64,000 nt of DNA. Source: Clostridium cylindrosporum DSM 605. Its GTDB lineage: Bacteria; Bacillota; Clostridia; Clostridiales; Caloramatoraceae. The notes beneath the pieces were generated by a model. It was not told the origin of the DNA and ran no database searches. It saw only the letters and a list, made by a program, of their open reading frames with translations. The position numbers and the translations under genes are program-made. The stretch lies in NCBI RefSeq assembly GCF_001047375.1, contig NZ_LFVU01000028.1:372001-436000 (forward strand). Reading direction: 5' to 3'. This document shows positions 17,938 through 27,475 of the stretch, one piece after another. Each line of letters starts with the position of its first letter. Within the stretch, counting starts at the first letter, position 1.

Positions 17938-18027
17938 ATGTACATCCTCCTTAAAGCTTAAAATATTTAATATATTATATCATATATTATATCTATCTCC
18001 TAATGCTATATAAAAGGATTTATATAT

Positions 18028-19218
18028 TTATCTAATTATTTTTCTTGTTAATGTACCAATACCTACTCCCATCATAATAACTCCAGTTATCATTTCCACG
18101 TTGGCAACACTATAACTTACAGTGTCAGGTGTTGCTTTATTAATTCCCATTCCTGCAAACATTCCTACACTTAGGTTAATACTCTCATTAAAATATGTAA
18201 AAAACTCTCTTAACCCAACACCTTTATATGAACCTTCGACTAATCCAATTGTGTGACCATCAACTTCTAGTCCTGTAATTAAATATAAAAATGCAAATAT
18301 TACTATAAGCACAAGTGAAAAAATAAGCGCATATATAGGACGCTCTCCGTATCCACAGGTAACAAAATATAAAAATGATTCTAACTTAGGTAGAAAATCT
18401 AATGTCTTTCTTTGAGTATTCTTTCCTAAGAAATAATATTCTCCAAAGTTGTTATTTAGTGTGTTGTCTTTAAACTTATCTGCTATGTTTTGATATACCA
18501 TATAAATTCCTTCATATTCATTCCTACTACCATTTCTTATAGGTATTTTGTCAAAAAAGCTTTTTTCATCAAGCTTACTTCTTTTTCTATCATTAAATTC
18601 TAGATCACTTATATAAGTTTTAAATATCTTTATTCCCGAAAGGTCACAATCTTCAACAGTAACCATATTTAGTTCCGATTTATAAATTATTATACTTATC
18701 ATGTCTGTTTTTTGAAATGATGCATTTTTAATGAGACAGTTTTCAAAAATTAAATATGATAGGTCACAGTTAACAAACTTAGGATAAATACTACATCCTT
18801 TTAAATAACATGAAAAATTATCTTTCCTATTTAGTGATGGCTTTTGATTGCTATCAGACTTAATAAAAGTACATCCATCAAATGAAACTCCTCCTCCAAG
18901 AAAGTCACATTCTTCAAAAATACATCCAATAAAATTACAATTCTTAAACTTAATGTTACTAAATCTGCAGTTTATAAACTTTGAACAAATTATATCCTTA
19001 TTCTCCATAAGTATAAAGTTTTGTTCATCCTCTACACCTTGCTTCCCAAATGCTTGTTTCTTAAATTCTTTATAACTATACTTTTCGTAGGGACTATATT
19101 CCTTGGCAAGTGTTCTATTCTTATGCATTTCCTTAATTATCTTTTGATTGTTATTCTTTCTTTTCTCTAGCTGTTCCTTAGCAACATAAACTTCTTCTTT
19201 AAAATTTACGTATCCCAT
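18028..19218 (-). CDS. Pentapeptide-repeat protein with channel-like C-terminal membrane domain
   Basis: 396-aa protein from the ATG at 19218 (GAGGAG at good distance; the frame stays open further upstream but without a start signal). Residues ~1-60 are charged and helical. Residues ~75-230 hold irregular pentapeptide repeats (FINCRFSNIKFKNCNFIGC, later NCDLSYLIFENCLIKNASF), which fold as a right-handed beta helix. A C-terminal module follows: CGYGERPIYALIFSLVLIVIFAFLYL (membrane segment), a re-entrant-like loop (INLSVGMFAGMG), and a last membrane helix ending in LTRKII. The module resembles two-TM ion channels, but the K+ filter TVGYGD is missing. Function unknown. Confidence 0.68.
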   Translation of the reverse strand: MGYVNFKEEVYVAKEQLEKRKNNNQKIIKEMHKNRTLAKEYSPYEKYSYKEFKKQAFGKQGVEDEQNFILMENKDIICSKFINCRFSNIKFKNCNFIGCIFEECDFLGGGVSFDGCTFIKSDSNQKPSLNRKDNFSCYLKGCSIYPKFVNCDLSYLIFENCLIKNASFQKTDMISIIIYKSELNMVTVEDCDLSGIKIFKTYISDLEFNDRKRSKLDEKSFFDKIPIRNGSRNEYEGIYMVYQNIADKFKDNTLNNNFGEYYFLGKNTQRKTLDFLPKLESFLYFVTCGYGERPIYALIFSLVLIVIFAFLYLITGLEVDGHTIGLVEGSYKGVGLREFFTYFNESINLSVGMFAGMGINKATPDTVSYSVANVEMITGVIMMGVGIGTLTRKIIR

Positions 19219-19291
19219 AATACACTCCTCATAATAAGCAATAATATTTATTATGTGTACATACTTAAAACATATACAGAAAAGGAAAAAA

Positions 19292-19324
19292 ATAAAGAGA
19301 GCATCTAATAGGATACTCTCTTTA
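19292..19324 (-). terminator. Terminator of asnS
   Basis: Stem AAAGAGAG / CTCTCTTT extended by an imperfect ATC/GAT pairing (about 19294-19323), followed on the minus strand by TATTTTTTTCC. It lies 25 bp after the asnS stop. Confidence 0.8.
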
Positions 19325-19348
19325 TACAAATCTTTTTATTATATTAAT

Positions 19349-20740
19349 TTAAAACTCAGCTTGACCTGTAGTTCTTGGAAACGGTATAACGTCTCTAATA
19401 TTTGATACTCCTGTCATGTACATTATTATTCTTTCAAACCCAAGACCAAATCCTGAATGCTTAGTTTCTCCATACTTTCTAAGGTCTAGGTACCACCAGT
19501 AGTCTTCTTTATTTAATCCTAATTCTTCTATTCTAGCTTCAAGAACATCTAATCTTTCTTCTCTTTGGCTTCCACCTATAATTTCGCCAACACCTGGAAC
19601 AAGTAGGTCCATTGCAGCAACAGTTTTGTTATCTTCATTTATTCTCATGTAGAATGCTTTAATGTCCTTAGGATAATCACTTACAAATACAGGCTTTTTA
19701 AATACTTTTTCAGTAATATATCTTTCGTGCTCAGTTTGAAGATCTATTCCCCATTCTACTGGGTATTCAAACTTTTCACCTGACTTAAGAAGTATATCAA
19801 TTGCCTCTGTATAAGTTATCTTAGCGAAGTCTGATGAAACAACATTTTCAAGTCTTTCAAATAATCCTTTATCAACAAATGAATTAAAGAATTCCATTTC
19901 CTCAGGAGCGTTTTCTAGACAGTAATTGATTATATACTTTATCATTTCCTCAGCAAGCTCCATGTTATCACTTAAGTCAGCAAATGATATTTCAGGTTCT
20001 ATCATCCAAAACTCTGCAGCATGTCTTGCTGTGTTTGAATTTTCTGCTCTAAATGTAGGTCCAAATGTGTAAATATTTCTAAAAGCAAGTGCATATGCTT
20101 CTCCATTTAGCTGTCCACTTACTGTAAGATTAGCTTCTTTTCCAAAGAAATCCTCTGAAAAATCTATCTTTCCATCTTCTGTTTTAGGAGTGTTTAAAAT
20201 ATCAAGTGTTGTTAATCTAAACATTTCTCCTGCACCTTCACAGTCACTTCCTGTAATAATTGGAGTGTGTACATATACAAAATTCTTTTCATTAAAGAAT
20301 TTATGTATAGCATATGCTGCAAGCGATCTTACTCTAAATACAGCTGAGAAAAGATTACTTCTTGGTCTTAAATGCGCAATTGATCTTAAGTATTCAACAG
20401 TATGTCTTTTCTTTTGTAGTGGATAATCTGAATCTGAATTACCAACTATATTTACACTAGTAGCCTTAATCTCAAATGGTTGTTTAGTTCCTGGAGTTTC
20501 AACAACTACTCCAACAACTTCAATAGATGAACTTATTGGAAATTTTGTTACTTCCTTAAAGTTTTCAAGTGTATCATCAATAACTACTTGAACATTTTTA
20601 AAGAAGCTTCCATCATTAATTTCAATAAATCCAAAACTCTTTGAGTCTCTAATTGTTCTTACCCAACCAGAAATCTTTACATCTTTTCCTAGGTAGCTTT
20701 CAGTTTCTCTGTATAAGCTACGTATCAAAGTATCCTTCAT
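19349..20740 (-). CDS. asnS: Asparaginyl-tRNA synthetase
   Basis: 463-aa class IIb aminoacyl-tRNA synthetase that charges tRNA-Asn. N-terminal OB-fold anticodon-binding domain (~15-110; [21 protein letters not shown]), then the catalytic core with [41 protein letters not shown] (motif 2) and [15 protein letters not shown] (motif 3), ending in [15 protein letters not shown], which is typical of AsnRS. ATG start at 20740 behind AGGGAG. Expression is controlled by a T-box leader with an AAC (Asn) specifier, which independently supports the assignment. Confidence 0.97.
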   Translation of the reverse strand: MKDTLIRSLYRETESYLGKDVKISGWVRTIRDSKSFGFIEINDGSFFKNVQVVIDDTLENFKEVTKFPISSSIEVVGVVVETPGTKQPFEIKATSVNIVGNSDSDYPLQKKRHTVEYLRSIAHLRPRSNLFSAVFRVRSLAAYAIHKFFNEKNFVYVHTPIITGSDCEGAGEMFRLTTLDILNTPKTEDGKIDFSEDFFGKEANLTVSGQLNGEAYALAFRNIYTFGPTFRAENSNTARHAAEFWMIEPEISFADLSDNMELAEEMIKYIINYCLENAPEEMEFFNSFVDKGLFERLENVVSSDFAKITYTEAIDILLKSGEKFEYPVEWGIDLQTEHERYITEKVFKKPVFVSDYPKDIKAFYMRINEDNKTVAAMDLLVPGVGEIIGGSQREERLDVLEARIEELGLNKEDYWWYLDLRKYGETKHSGFGLGFERIIMYMTGVSNIRDVIPFPRTTGQAEF

Positions 20741-20774
20741 CTTTAATTCTCCCTTTTTAATAATAAAATAAATA

Positions 20775-21035
20775 CAAAAAACCCTTCGTCCACAATGGGA
20801 CGAAGGGATATCTCCGTGGTGCCACCCAAATAGTCTCTCGACCACTTAGCTTAAGTACTACCATACTTAAAAGGTTATAACGACCTTATCCGTCTAATCC
20901 TACTAACAATTAAGGGTTCGGTTAGCAACTCCCAGATGTTCTTCAATATAGCAATCATATGGAACTTTCACCATCTTCCACTCGCTTAAAATCAAAAACC
21001 ATATCTACTCTTCTGTTCACAGTTTTTATATTATC
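20775..21035 (-). promoter_or_regulatory. T-box riboswitch of asnS (Asn AAC specifier)
   Basis: On the minus strand the leader contains the T-box sequence TGGGTGGCACCACGG (20814-20828), followed by a 10-bp GC-rich terminator hairpin (20782-20791 with 20798-20807) and TTTTTTG. Stem I occupies roughly 20925-21020, and the codon AAC at 20938-20940, in the context GAACATCTGGGAG, fits the specifier position. Uncharged tRNA-Asn would bind and favour the antiterminator, so asnS is read when asparaginyl-tRNA is scarce. The element is seen directly; the mechanism is known for the family. Confidence 0.93.
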
Positions 21036-21041
21036 ATACTA

Positions 21042-21070
21042 ATTATAGAATTAACATAAGTTTATGTCAA
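21042..21070 (-). promoter_or_regulatory. Promoter of the asnS T-box transcript
   Basis: Perfect consensus on the minus strand: TTGACA (21065-21070), 17-bp spacer, TATAAT (21042-21047). The predicted transcription start near 21035 is just ahead of T-box stem I. Confidence 0.85.
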
Positions 21071-21141
21071 TATTATGAATATGTAAAGGTTTATAGAAAT
21101 ACAACTAAATTAAAGTATCTACTAATAAATCCTTTTCTTTA

Positions 21142-22368
21142 TTAAAATGAAATATCCTCTCTGTTAAATGGCATACTCATACACCTTGGACCGCCTCTAC
21201 CTCTAGATAGTTCAGAGCTTGGAATAGATAAAACCTTTACTCCAGCTTTATCAAGTAGTTCATTAGTTACGTAGTTTCTTTCATAAGTAACTACAAACCC
21301 TGGTGCAATGGTTAGAGTGTTTGAACCATCATTCCACTGCTCTCTTCCAGATACAATAATGTCTCCTCCACCACATCTTATTAATTCAACACTGTCAATT
21401 GAAAGAGACTCCGCAAGTATTTTACTAAGTGAATTAGTGTTATGCTTTATATTTATACATCCATTAGAACCCTTTGTTAGTTCATAAATATTTAAAGGAC
21501 ACTCTATTCCTGGATGAATAGTAAACTTATCATAATCAACCATAGTAAAAACAGTATCCAGATGCATAAATGCTCTACATTTTGGTATATCAAATGCAAG
21601 TATTTTTTCAAAGGATGTATCTGAATTTAATAGTGTCTCAGCTAAATGCTCAATAGCCTTAGCAGATGTTCTCTCTGACATTCCAACGGCTATTAACTTG
21701 TCTGAAAGAACTAGTTCATCTCCACCTTCTAGTGGAAATCTTTCTGTTCTGTTATACCATAAAGGAACATTCTCCTTTATAAAATCTTTATGATACTTAT
21801 GAATATATTCTAAAAAAATCGTTTCCCTTCTTCTTGCTTCGATTTCCATAACATTTAGTGAAAGTCCCTTGCCAATAATTGCTCCTGGATCACGTGGAAA
21901 ATATAAATTAGGCATAGGATCTAAATAAAATGGATAGTCATCTGAGATTAAGTCCATTAAAGAAGTCTTTTCTCTAATATGTATTTCATCTTTTCTAAGG
22001 CCTGTCATCACTTTATCTACCATTTGTCTTGTTTCCATACCAGATAAATGGTTATAAATAGCCTCTATAAGATTAGGTGAAATTATTCTGCTCTCCTCTA
22101 TAAATTCTCTTATAAATTTATCCTTTACTTTTTCATCCTCTAGAGCTTCTGTAGTTAAATCCTCAAGATAAAGTACCTCTGTTCCATTTTCCTTAAGGAT
22201 ACTAGCAAAAATATCATGCTCCTCTTGAGCTATCTTTAGATAAGGAATATCGTCAAACAAAAGTTTTCCTAAATGCTCTGGAATAAGATTTTCTACTTCC
22301 CTACCAGGTCTATGAAGCATTACTTTGTTAAGCTTACCTATTTCAGAGTAAATATTAATATAACCCAT
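21142..22368 (-). CDS. arcA: Arginine deiminase
   Basis: Hydrolyses L-arginine to citrulline and ammonia, first step of the arginine deiminase pathway. 408 aa from ATG 22368 (GGAGG 8 nt upstream). Family landmarks: KLNKVMLHRPG, PNLYFPRDPGA, FPLEGGDELV (catalytic acidic residues), MHLDTVFTMVD (catalytic His) and the nucleophile Cys396 in GRGGPRCMSMPF. No arcB, arcC or arcD neighbours are present; the flanks are an unrelated kinase and asnS. No clear terminator follows the gene. Confidence 0.95.
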   Translation of the reverse strand: MGYINIYSEIGKLNKVMLHRPGREVENLIPEHLGKLLFDDIPYLKIAQEEHDIFASILKENGTEVLYLEDLTTEALEDEKVKDKFIREFIEESRIISPNLIEAIYNHLSGMETRQMVDKVMTGLRKDEIHIREKTSLMDLISDDYPFYLDPMPNLYFPRDPGAIIGKGLSLNVMEIEARRRETIFLEYIHKYHKDFIKENVPLWYNRTERFPLEGGDELVLSDKLIAVGMSERTSAKAIEHLAETLLNSDTSFEKILAFDIPKCRAFMHLDTVFTMVDYDKFTIHPGIECPLNIYELTKGSNGCINIKHNTNSLSKILAESLSIDSVELIRCGGGDIIVSGREQWNDGSNTLTIAPGFVVTYERNYVTNELLDKAGVKVLSIPSSELSRGRGGPRCMSMPFNREDISF

Positions 22369-22462
22369 AGAATAGTCCTCCGTATACAATTTAAGTTTAT
22401 GATGTTATTATTCCCTAATAATTGAAAATAATTAAATTATTAGATTGTTTTTTATTATTAAA

Positions 22463-22502
22463 ACAAAAAGTCTAAGAACTTAAGTTCTTAGACTTTTCTT
22501 TT
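22463..22502 (-). terminator. Terminator of the histidine kinase gene
   Basis: 26-bp perfect palindrome (22469-22494, two 13-bp arms) flanked by A and T runs; on the minus strand it is followed by TTTTTGTTTT. Confidence 0.82.
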
Positions 22503-24599
22503 TTAATTAAAGTATATATCTGAAAATTCTATGCTTATTTTTTCCACTAAATCATGATCACTTTTACCTATAAGATCAGCTGCACACTCATCCTGTGCAT
22601 CTGTAGAAAAGTAGTTTTTAGGAAGATTTATATAAAATTCGCTACCCTCTCCGTAAACACTTTCAACCCATATGTTTCCTCCATGCATTTCAACTAGGGA
22701 TTTTACTAGGGAAAGACCTATTCCACTTCCTTCATGCTCTCTAATAAATGATTTATTAACTTGTCTAAACCTTTCGAAGATAGTGTTTAGGTTTTCTTGA
22801 GGTATTCCTATTCCTGTATCCTTTATGCATATTCTTATACTTTCATCTAAATCATATATATTAACAAAAATACTGTCATTAGCTCTTGTAAATTTAATTG
22901 CATTTGAAAGTAAGTTTAGTATTATTCTTTCAATTTTATCAGAATCGCATTTTATGTAAAATTCCTCTATGTCAGTATCAAACTCAACATTGATTTCTTT
23001 ACTTCTTGCATAGTCAACTATGGATAAAGTAATATCCTCTACTAATGATACTATATTTAAGGTTTTAAGTTCCAAATGTAGATAATTTGAGTCAAACTTA
23101 GTTATATCAATAATATTACTTATTATTCTAAGTAGTCTGTAGCAGTTTTGCTTTATTATTTGGTTGTTTTTTTCAACTGATCCTCTAATATTCCCTTCTT
23201 TTTTAAGATTAAGATTTACAAGTTGAAGTGAACCTAATATTACATTTAGAGGAGTTCGAAGTTCATGTGACATATTAGCAAAAAACTCTGTTTTTATCTT
23301 GTCATACTCTAAAGCTTCACTTAAAAGCTTTTCTTTCTCCTCTTTTTCCCTTTGGATTTTCTCCATCTTTCTTTTTTCACTTAAATCTCTTCCAACACAT
23401 AAAACTTTTACTGGATAGTCATCCTCAGTTAAAACAATTGAATTTATTTCTACTTCCTTATATTCTCCATCCTTACTTACCATTTCTACTTCTAGGCCAC
23501 TTAATTTTTTCTTATATAAAATGTTATATATCATATCTTTATTATTAGAAAAAATTTCATTATATTTTATATCACTTATATTTTTAACCCCAGTTGATTC
23601 AATAAATGCTTTATTAGCCTCTACAATACTATTATTTTTAGTATTTATTATAAATATATAATCAGGAGACATTTCAAAGAAACTTCTATATTTCTCCTCA
23701 CTTTTCTTCGCCTTATAGTTAGCATATCTTATTTCTAACATTTGCTCCTTAAGTATAACTGGATATTTTATAAGAAGGTACAAGGTAATATAAGATACAA
23801 TTGTAATAAAAATAGTTATAATCCTTCCTAAACTAAATAAGGGTATTGAATCTACTAAACTTTCCTTATCTATACTAAAAACCCAATAAGCATTAGGAAA
23901 CCTTATAAATATTTTTTCTGGATCCTTTATTTTGTCCTGTGTATTTGAAAGTATAGTTGATATTTCATCTTCACTTTTATTTTCATTTATAGAGTATATC
24001 TCATATTTATATTTTTTTTCGAAATCTTTTTTTATTAGCTTTTTTAGCTCTGTTTCTTTTATAATACAATTAACATATCCCCACTTATCTCTTTTGCCAG
24101 TGTTATTTAAAAATACTGGGGCCCTTGCTATCATTGCCTTTTCCCCTGAAAAAAGAGTTAATACATCACTTACATAAAGCTGCTTATTGTATTTCGCGAG
24201 GGATTCTTCAACATTTAAATTTGGTTGGCGCTCATATATGTTTTCATTTAAAAACACATCATTTTCTTCCACTTCAGGGTATACATATTTGATTATCCCT
24301 GCAGGTGCAATTTCAATTAGATATCCAAAGTTGTAATTTTCCATAAACCCCTTAACTATCCTACCAATATCTTCAGTACCCCCATTTTGAGCAATAATGT
24401 ATGATAAGGTATGGGATATTGAAATTGACGTATTCACATATTGACTTATGGCATTAGCTATTTTATTTCCCTCAGCTGTTAAATCACTTCTCTTTTGTTC
24501 TATTTGATTTTTCTCATATAAATCAACAGTTATATTACCAACTACAAAAATAAAAATTGAAAAAATAAACGCGCATATATGTATCTTATACCTTTTCAC
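22503..24599 (-). CDS. CHASE-PAS sensor histidine kinase
   Basis: 698-aa membrane sensor kinase without a partner regulator next to it. Order: TM1 (~9-26), extracellular CHASE-like domain (~30-250, with IAPAGIIKYVYPEVEEND and GEKAMIARAPVF), TM2 (~258-280), PAS (~300-410, SPDYIFIINTKNNSIVEANKAF), HisKA with phospho-acceptor His445 in MSHELRTPLN, and HATPase with N box LNLLSNAIKF, DTGIGIPQENL and GSGIGLSLVK. CHASE domains bind small extracellular ligands. The GTG start at 24599 has AGGAG 13 nt away, wider than ideal. Hybrid-kinase receiver domain absent. Output pathway unknown. Confidence 0.87.
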   Translation of the reverse strand: MKRYKIHICAFIFSIFIFVVGNITVDLYEKNQIEQKRSDLTAEGNKIANAISQYVNTSISISHTLSYIIAQNGGTEDIGRIVKGFMENYNFGYLIEIAPAGIIKYVYPEVEENDVFLNENIYERQPNLNVEESLAKYNKQLYVSDVLTLFSGEKAMIARAPVFLNNTGKRDKWGYVNCIIKETELKKLIKKDFEKKYKYEIYSINENKSEDEISTILSNTQDKIKDPEKIFIRFPNAYWVFSIDKESLVDSIPLFSLGRIITIFITIVSYITLYLLIKYPVILKEQMLEIRYANYKAKKSEEKYRSFFEMSPDYIFIINTKNNSIVEANKAFIESTGVKNISDIKYNEIFSNNKDMIYNILYKKKLSGLEVEMVSKDGEYKEVEINSIVLTEDDYPVKVLCVGRDLSEKRKMEKIQREKEEKEKLLSEALEYDKIKTEFFANMSHELRTPLNVILGSLQLVNLNLKKEGNIRGSVEKNNQIIKQNCYRLLRIISNIIDITKFDSNYLHLELKTLNIVSLVEDITLSIVDYARSKEINVEFDTDIEEFYIKCDSDKIERIILNLLSNAIKFTRANDSIFVNIYDLDESIRICIKDTGIGIPQENLNTIFERFRQVNKSFIREHEGSGIGLSLVKSLVEMHGGNIWVESVYGEGSEFYINLPKNYFSTDAQDECAADLIGKSDHDLVEKISIEFSDIYFN

Positions 24600-24682
24600 T
24601 TAACAATCACATCTCCTGCCCAAAATCTCTTCAAATTATACATTAAGCTACCATAAATTACAATTTTCATTTTATTATATAA

Positions 24683-24734
24683 TTAGACAAAAACACTCCC
24701 ATACCTACCCATATTTACGAGTGTTTTTGTCTTA
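24683..24734 (-). terminator. Terminator of the amidohydrolase gene
   Basis: 14-bp perfect stem AGACAAAAACACTC / GAGTGTTTTTGTCT (24685-24698 with 24719-24732). On the minus strand the 3' arm itself contains TTTTTGTCT. It lies ~140 bp after the stop codon. Confidence 0.65.
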
Positions 24735-24870
24735 ATTTGTTATATAATGTCTAGTATGCTCCTAAACTATATATTTTTTAATAAAAAGTCCATAAATTTT
24801 TTACATAGAAGCTAATAAATAACACTCATAAACTTCTTATTTTCAACTAATTTAGATTTTATATTTAAAA

Positions 24871-26154
24871 TCAATATAGGTTTTTTGTAACTTTATCCAC
24901 ACTATGTATAATTCTTTCGAAATCAATTGTTTTTAATTCATAATTCTCAAGTAAAACTTTCCCATTAACTATTACATGTGAAACATCGCTAGCTTGTGCA
25001 GAGTAAACAATAGATGAAACAATATCAAGCCTAGGATACAGATGTGGTTTATTAAAATCCACTATAATTAAATCTGCTTTTTTTCCTACTTCTATAGACC
25101 CAGTATTTTCATCTAATCCCATAGCCTTTGCACCATTAATAGTCGCCATTTCTATAGCTTTAATAGCAGGAACAACTGTTGTATCTTCACATAGTGCTTT
25201 ATTTAAAATTGATGCAAGATTCATTTCTTCGAACATATTTTGATTATTATTACTTGCTGCCCCATCGGTTCCAAGTGCTACATTAATACCCTTATCTAAA
25301 AGTTTTTTAACTGGAGCAAATCCGCTACCTAGCTTTAAATTACTTCCCGGATTATTTGCTACTGATACTTTGTTTTTAGCTATTATATCAATGTCCTTAT
25401 CTGATAAGTGAACACAGTGTGCCGCTAGTGTCTTGAATCTAAATAATCCTAATTCCTCCATATGTTCTATAGGGGACTTACCATATTTCTCTAGACACTC
25501 TTTAACCTCTTCTCTAGTTTCAGATAAGTGCATATGCATAGGAATGTTTAGTTCATCTGCAAGATTCATAATGGAATGTATGTATTTATCACTACATGTA
25601 TAGGGAGCATGAGGAGCTGCCATTACAGTTATTCTACCTTCAGCTGCACCATAATAATTTCTATATAAACTTCTAACCTCAGAAAATGTACTGTCATTAG
25701 TAGAATCCTCTCCCATCATTCCCCTTGAAATAGCAGCTCTTATTCCTGTTTCATCAACGGCTCTCGCTATTTCCTCTACACCAAAATACATATCACAAAA
25801 TGCAGTAGTTCCACCTTTTATCATCTCTGCAATACTTAGCATACTCCCTAGGTAAACGTGCTCTGATGTAAACCTATCCTCTATAGGCCATATCTTTTTA
25901 GATAGCCATTGAAATAATGGAAGGTCATCTGCATAATTTCTAAGCAGCGACATAGGGATGTGTGTATGAGAATTATTCATACCTGGCATAACAACTTTAT
26001 CTTTTGAGTCAATTATTTTATCTGGATTAAATCCTTCTTCTATATCACCTATAAACTTTATAGTAGTATTTTCTATTCCTATGTTGGCGTTTTGAAAAAT
26101 CTCTCTATCTTTACTCATTGTAATGATAGATGCGTTTTTTATTAAAATTTTCAT
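24871..26154 (-). CDS. Amidohydrolase, SAH/MTA deaminase-like
   Basis: 427-aa member of the amidohydrolase superfamily close to 5'-methylthioadenosine/S-adenosylhomocysteine deaminases (MtaD) and TrzA/AtzB. Metal-site motifs in order: MPGMNNSHTHIPMSLL (HxH), GGTTAFCDMYF, MAAPHAPYTCSD, PMHMHLSETREE, LAAHCVHLSDKDI and NVALGTDGAASNNNQNM (catalytic Asp). Cytoplasmic, no signal peptide. ATG start behind AAGGAG, own promoter. It would deaminate a purine-like substrate, probably salvaging products of SAM metabolism; substrate is inferred from family resemblance. Confidence 0.85.
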   Translation of the reverse strand: MKILIKNASIITMSKDREIFQNANIGIENTTIKFIGDIEEGFNPDKIIDSKDKVVMPGMNNSHTHIPMSLLRNYADDLPLFQWLSKKIWPIEDRFTSEHVYLGSMLSIAEMIKGGTTAFCDMYFGVEEIARAVDETGIRAAISRGMMGEDSTNDSTFSEVRSLYRNYYGAAEGRITVMAAPHAPYTCSDKYIHSIMNLADELNIPMHMHLSETREEVKECLEKYGKSPIEHMEELGLFRFKTLAAHCVHLSDKDIDIIAKNKVSVANNPGSNLKLGSGFAPVKKLLDKGINVALGTDGAASNNNQNMFEEMNLASILNKALCEDTTVVPAIKAIEMATINGAKAMGLDENTGSIEVGKKADLIIVDFNKPHLYPRLDIVSSIVYSAQASDVSHVIVNGKVLLENYELKTIDFERIIHSVDKVTKNLY

Positions 26155-26535
26155 CTAAAATCCAACTCCTTAATATAAAAAACTATTATCCGATAGCTAA
26201 CAGATACTAATACTCTTAACTTTATAAGTAATGCTATAAACACCATTAAGCTTTTGGATAACTTCTTCTAGAATCATAGATAGTTAAAACTCCCAATAAT
26301 TCAAGAATTCTGTTTATTTGTTATCATATAATTTTTACACTTTAGATGTCAAACATTAGTCCTTTATATGCTATAATTAGACTTATAACTTGTTTTTTTT
26401 CGTTATTTAAATTTTATCTTGAAAAGTACATAAAATAGCACTTCTTTAAAAATAATTTTAATTAATTTGTAAATAACTAGTTATTATTTTTTCATATTAT
26501 TAAATAGTGCTAATAACAGGGGGATTTTTTTTATT
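26155..26535. other. Divergent intergenic region, ~380 bp
   Basis: Separates the minus-strand amidohydrolase from the plus-strand envelope block. It contains the minus-strand promoter at 26323-26352 and, on the plus strand, TATAAT at 26372-26377 without a good -35. No reading frame or RNA structure recognised. Confidence 0.5.
26323..26352 (-). promoter_or_regulatory. Promoter of the amidohydrolase gene
   Basis: On the minus strand TTGACA (26347-26352), 18-bp spacer, TATGAT (26323-26328). It implies a leader of about 160 nt before the ATG at 26154. Confidence 0.5.
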
Positions 26536-27438
26536 ATGAGAAATAGAAAAACATATCGAAAATTGCAAAAGAAGAAAACTATAACAATTTCTTTTGTAAC
26601 ACTTACTTTATTGATTATACTTTCATTTATTGGAGTTAAAACATATACCTATATTTCAACTCCTAGGGTTATCTCTCCAAAAGTTGAAAGTATTAAAACA
26701 AAGGAAAACACGGTTGTTAAGCCTAATGAAACAAAAAAGAATAATGTTAGTTTATCATTTCAAGATGGTAAAGAACTTGAAAGTACAGAATCAATACGTG
26801 TAACCGAAACTGGGAAACTTCCTGAGAGACAAGTATCAAAGGAAAAGGTTGCTTACCTGACGTTTGATGATGGTCCAACTGCTAATGTTACTCCAGTAGT
26901 ACTAGAGGTTTTAAAAAAACATAATGTAAAGGCTACCTTCTTTGTACTTGGAAAAATGGCTGAAAAGCATCCAGAAATATTAAAAAAAGAATTTAATGAT
27001 GGTCACCTTATAGGTAACCACACATATTCCCATGACTATAAGTATATATATTCCACTCCTGATAATTTTATATCTGATATCAAAAAGGGAGAGGAAACTA
27101 TAAATAAAATCTTAGGACTTGATGGGAAAGTACAAATAATTAGGTTTCCTGGGGGATCCTTTCCAAAGAAACTTGAAAATTATAGACAAGCTGCTGCTAA
27201 AAATGGCTACTACTATATAGATTGGAACTCTCTAAATGGTGATGCCGAAGGTGGAAAGAAAAATGAAGCACAATTGATAGATAGATTAATAAAAACATCT
27301 AAGGGAAAAAAGGAACTTGTTATATTAATGCATGATGCAGCAACTAAAATGGCCACAGCTAATTCACTTGGACAAATTATTGAATACTTAAAGTCTAGTG
27401 GATATAGATTTGACACACTTAACAACTACTATAAATAG
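26536..27438 (+). CDS. Polysaccharide deacetylase (NodB domain), membrane-anchored
   Basis: 300-aa family-4 carbohydrate esterase, probably removing N-acetyl groups from peptidoglycan or another wall glycan. A basic N terminus and one membrane segment (~18-38) anchor it outside the cell; a low-complexity linker leads to the NodB domain (~100-295). Active-site residues are present: Asp111-Asp112 in LTFDDGPT, His162 and His166 in GNHTYSHD (metal triad), RFPGGSFPKK, DWNSLNGD, and the C-terminal LMHDA histidine. Good GGGGG Shine-Dalgarno. First gene of a plus-strand block with an LCP protein 37 bp downstream. Confidence 0.92.
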   Translation: MRNRKTYRKLQKKKTITISFVTLTLLIILSFIGVKTYTYISTPRVISPKVESIKTKENTVVKPNETKKNNVSLSFQDGKELESTESIRVTETGKLPERQVSKEKVAYLTFDDGPTANVTPVVLEVLKKHNVKATFFVLGKMAEKHPEILKKEFNDGHLIGNHTYSHDYKYIYSTPDNFISDIKKGEETINKILGLDGKVQIIRFPGGSFPKKLENYRQAAAKNGYYYIDWNSLNGDAEGGKKNEAQLIDRLIKTSKGKKELVILMHDAATKMATANSLGQIIEYLKSSGYRFDTLNNYYK

Positions 27439-27475
27439 ATCTGATTAATTCATTTACACTAGAAAGGATGAACTT

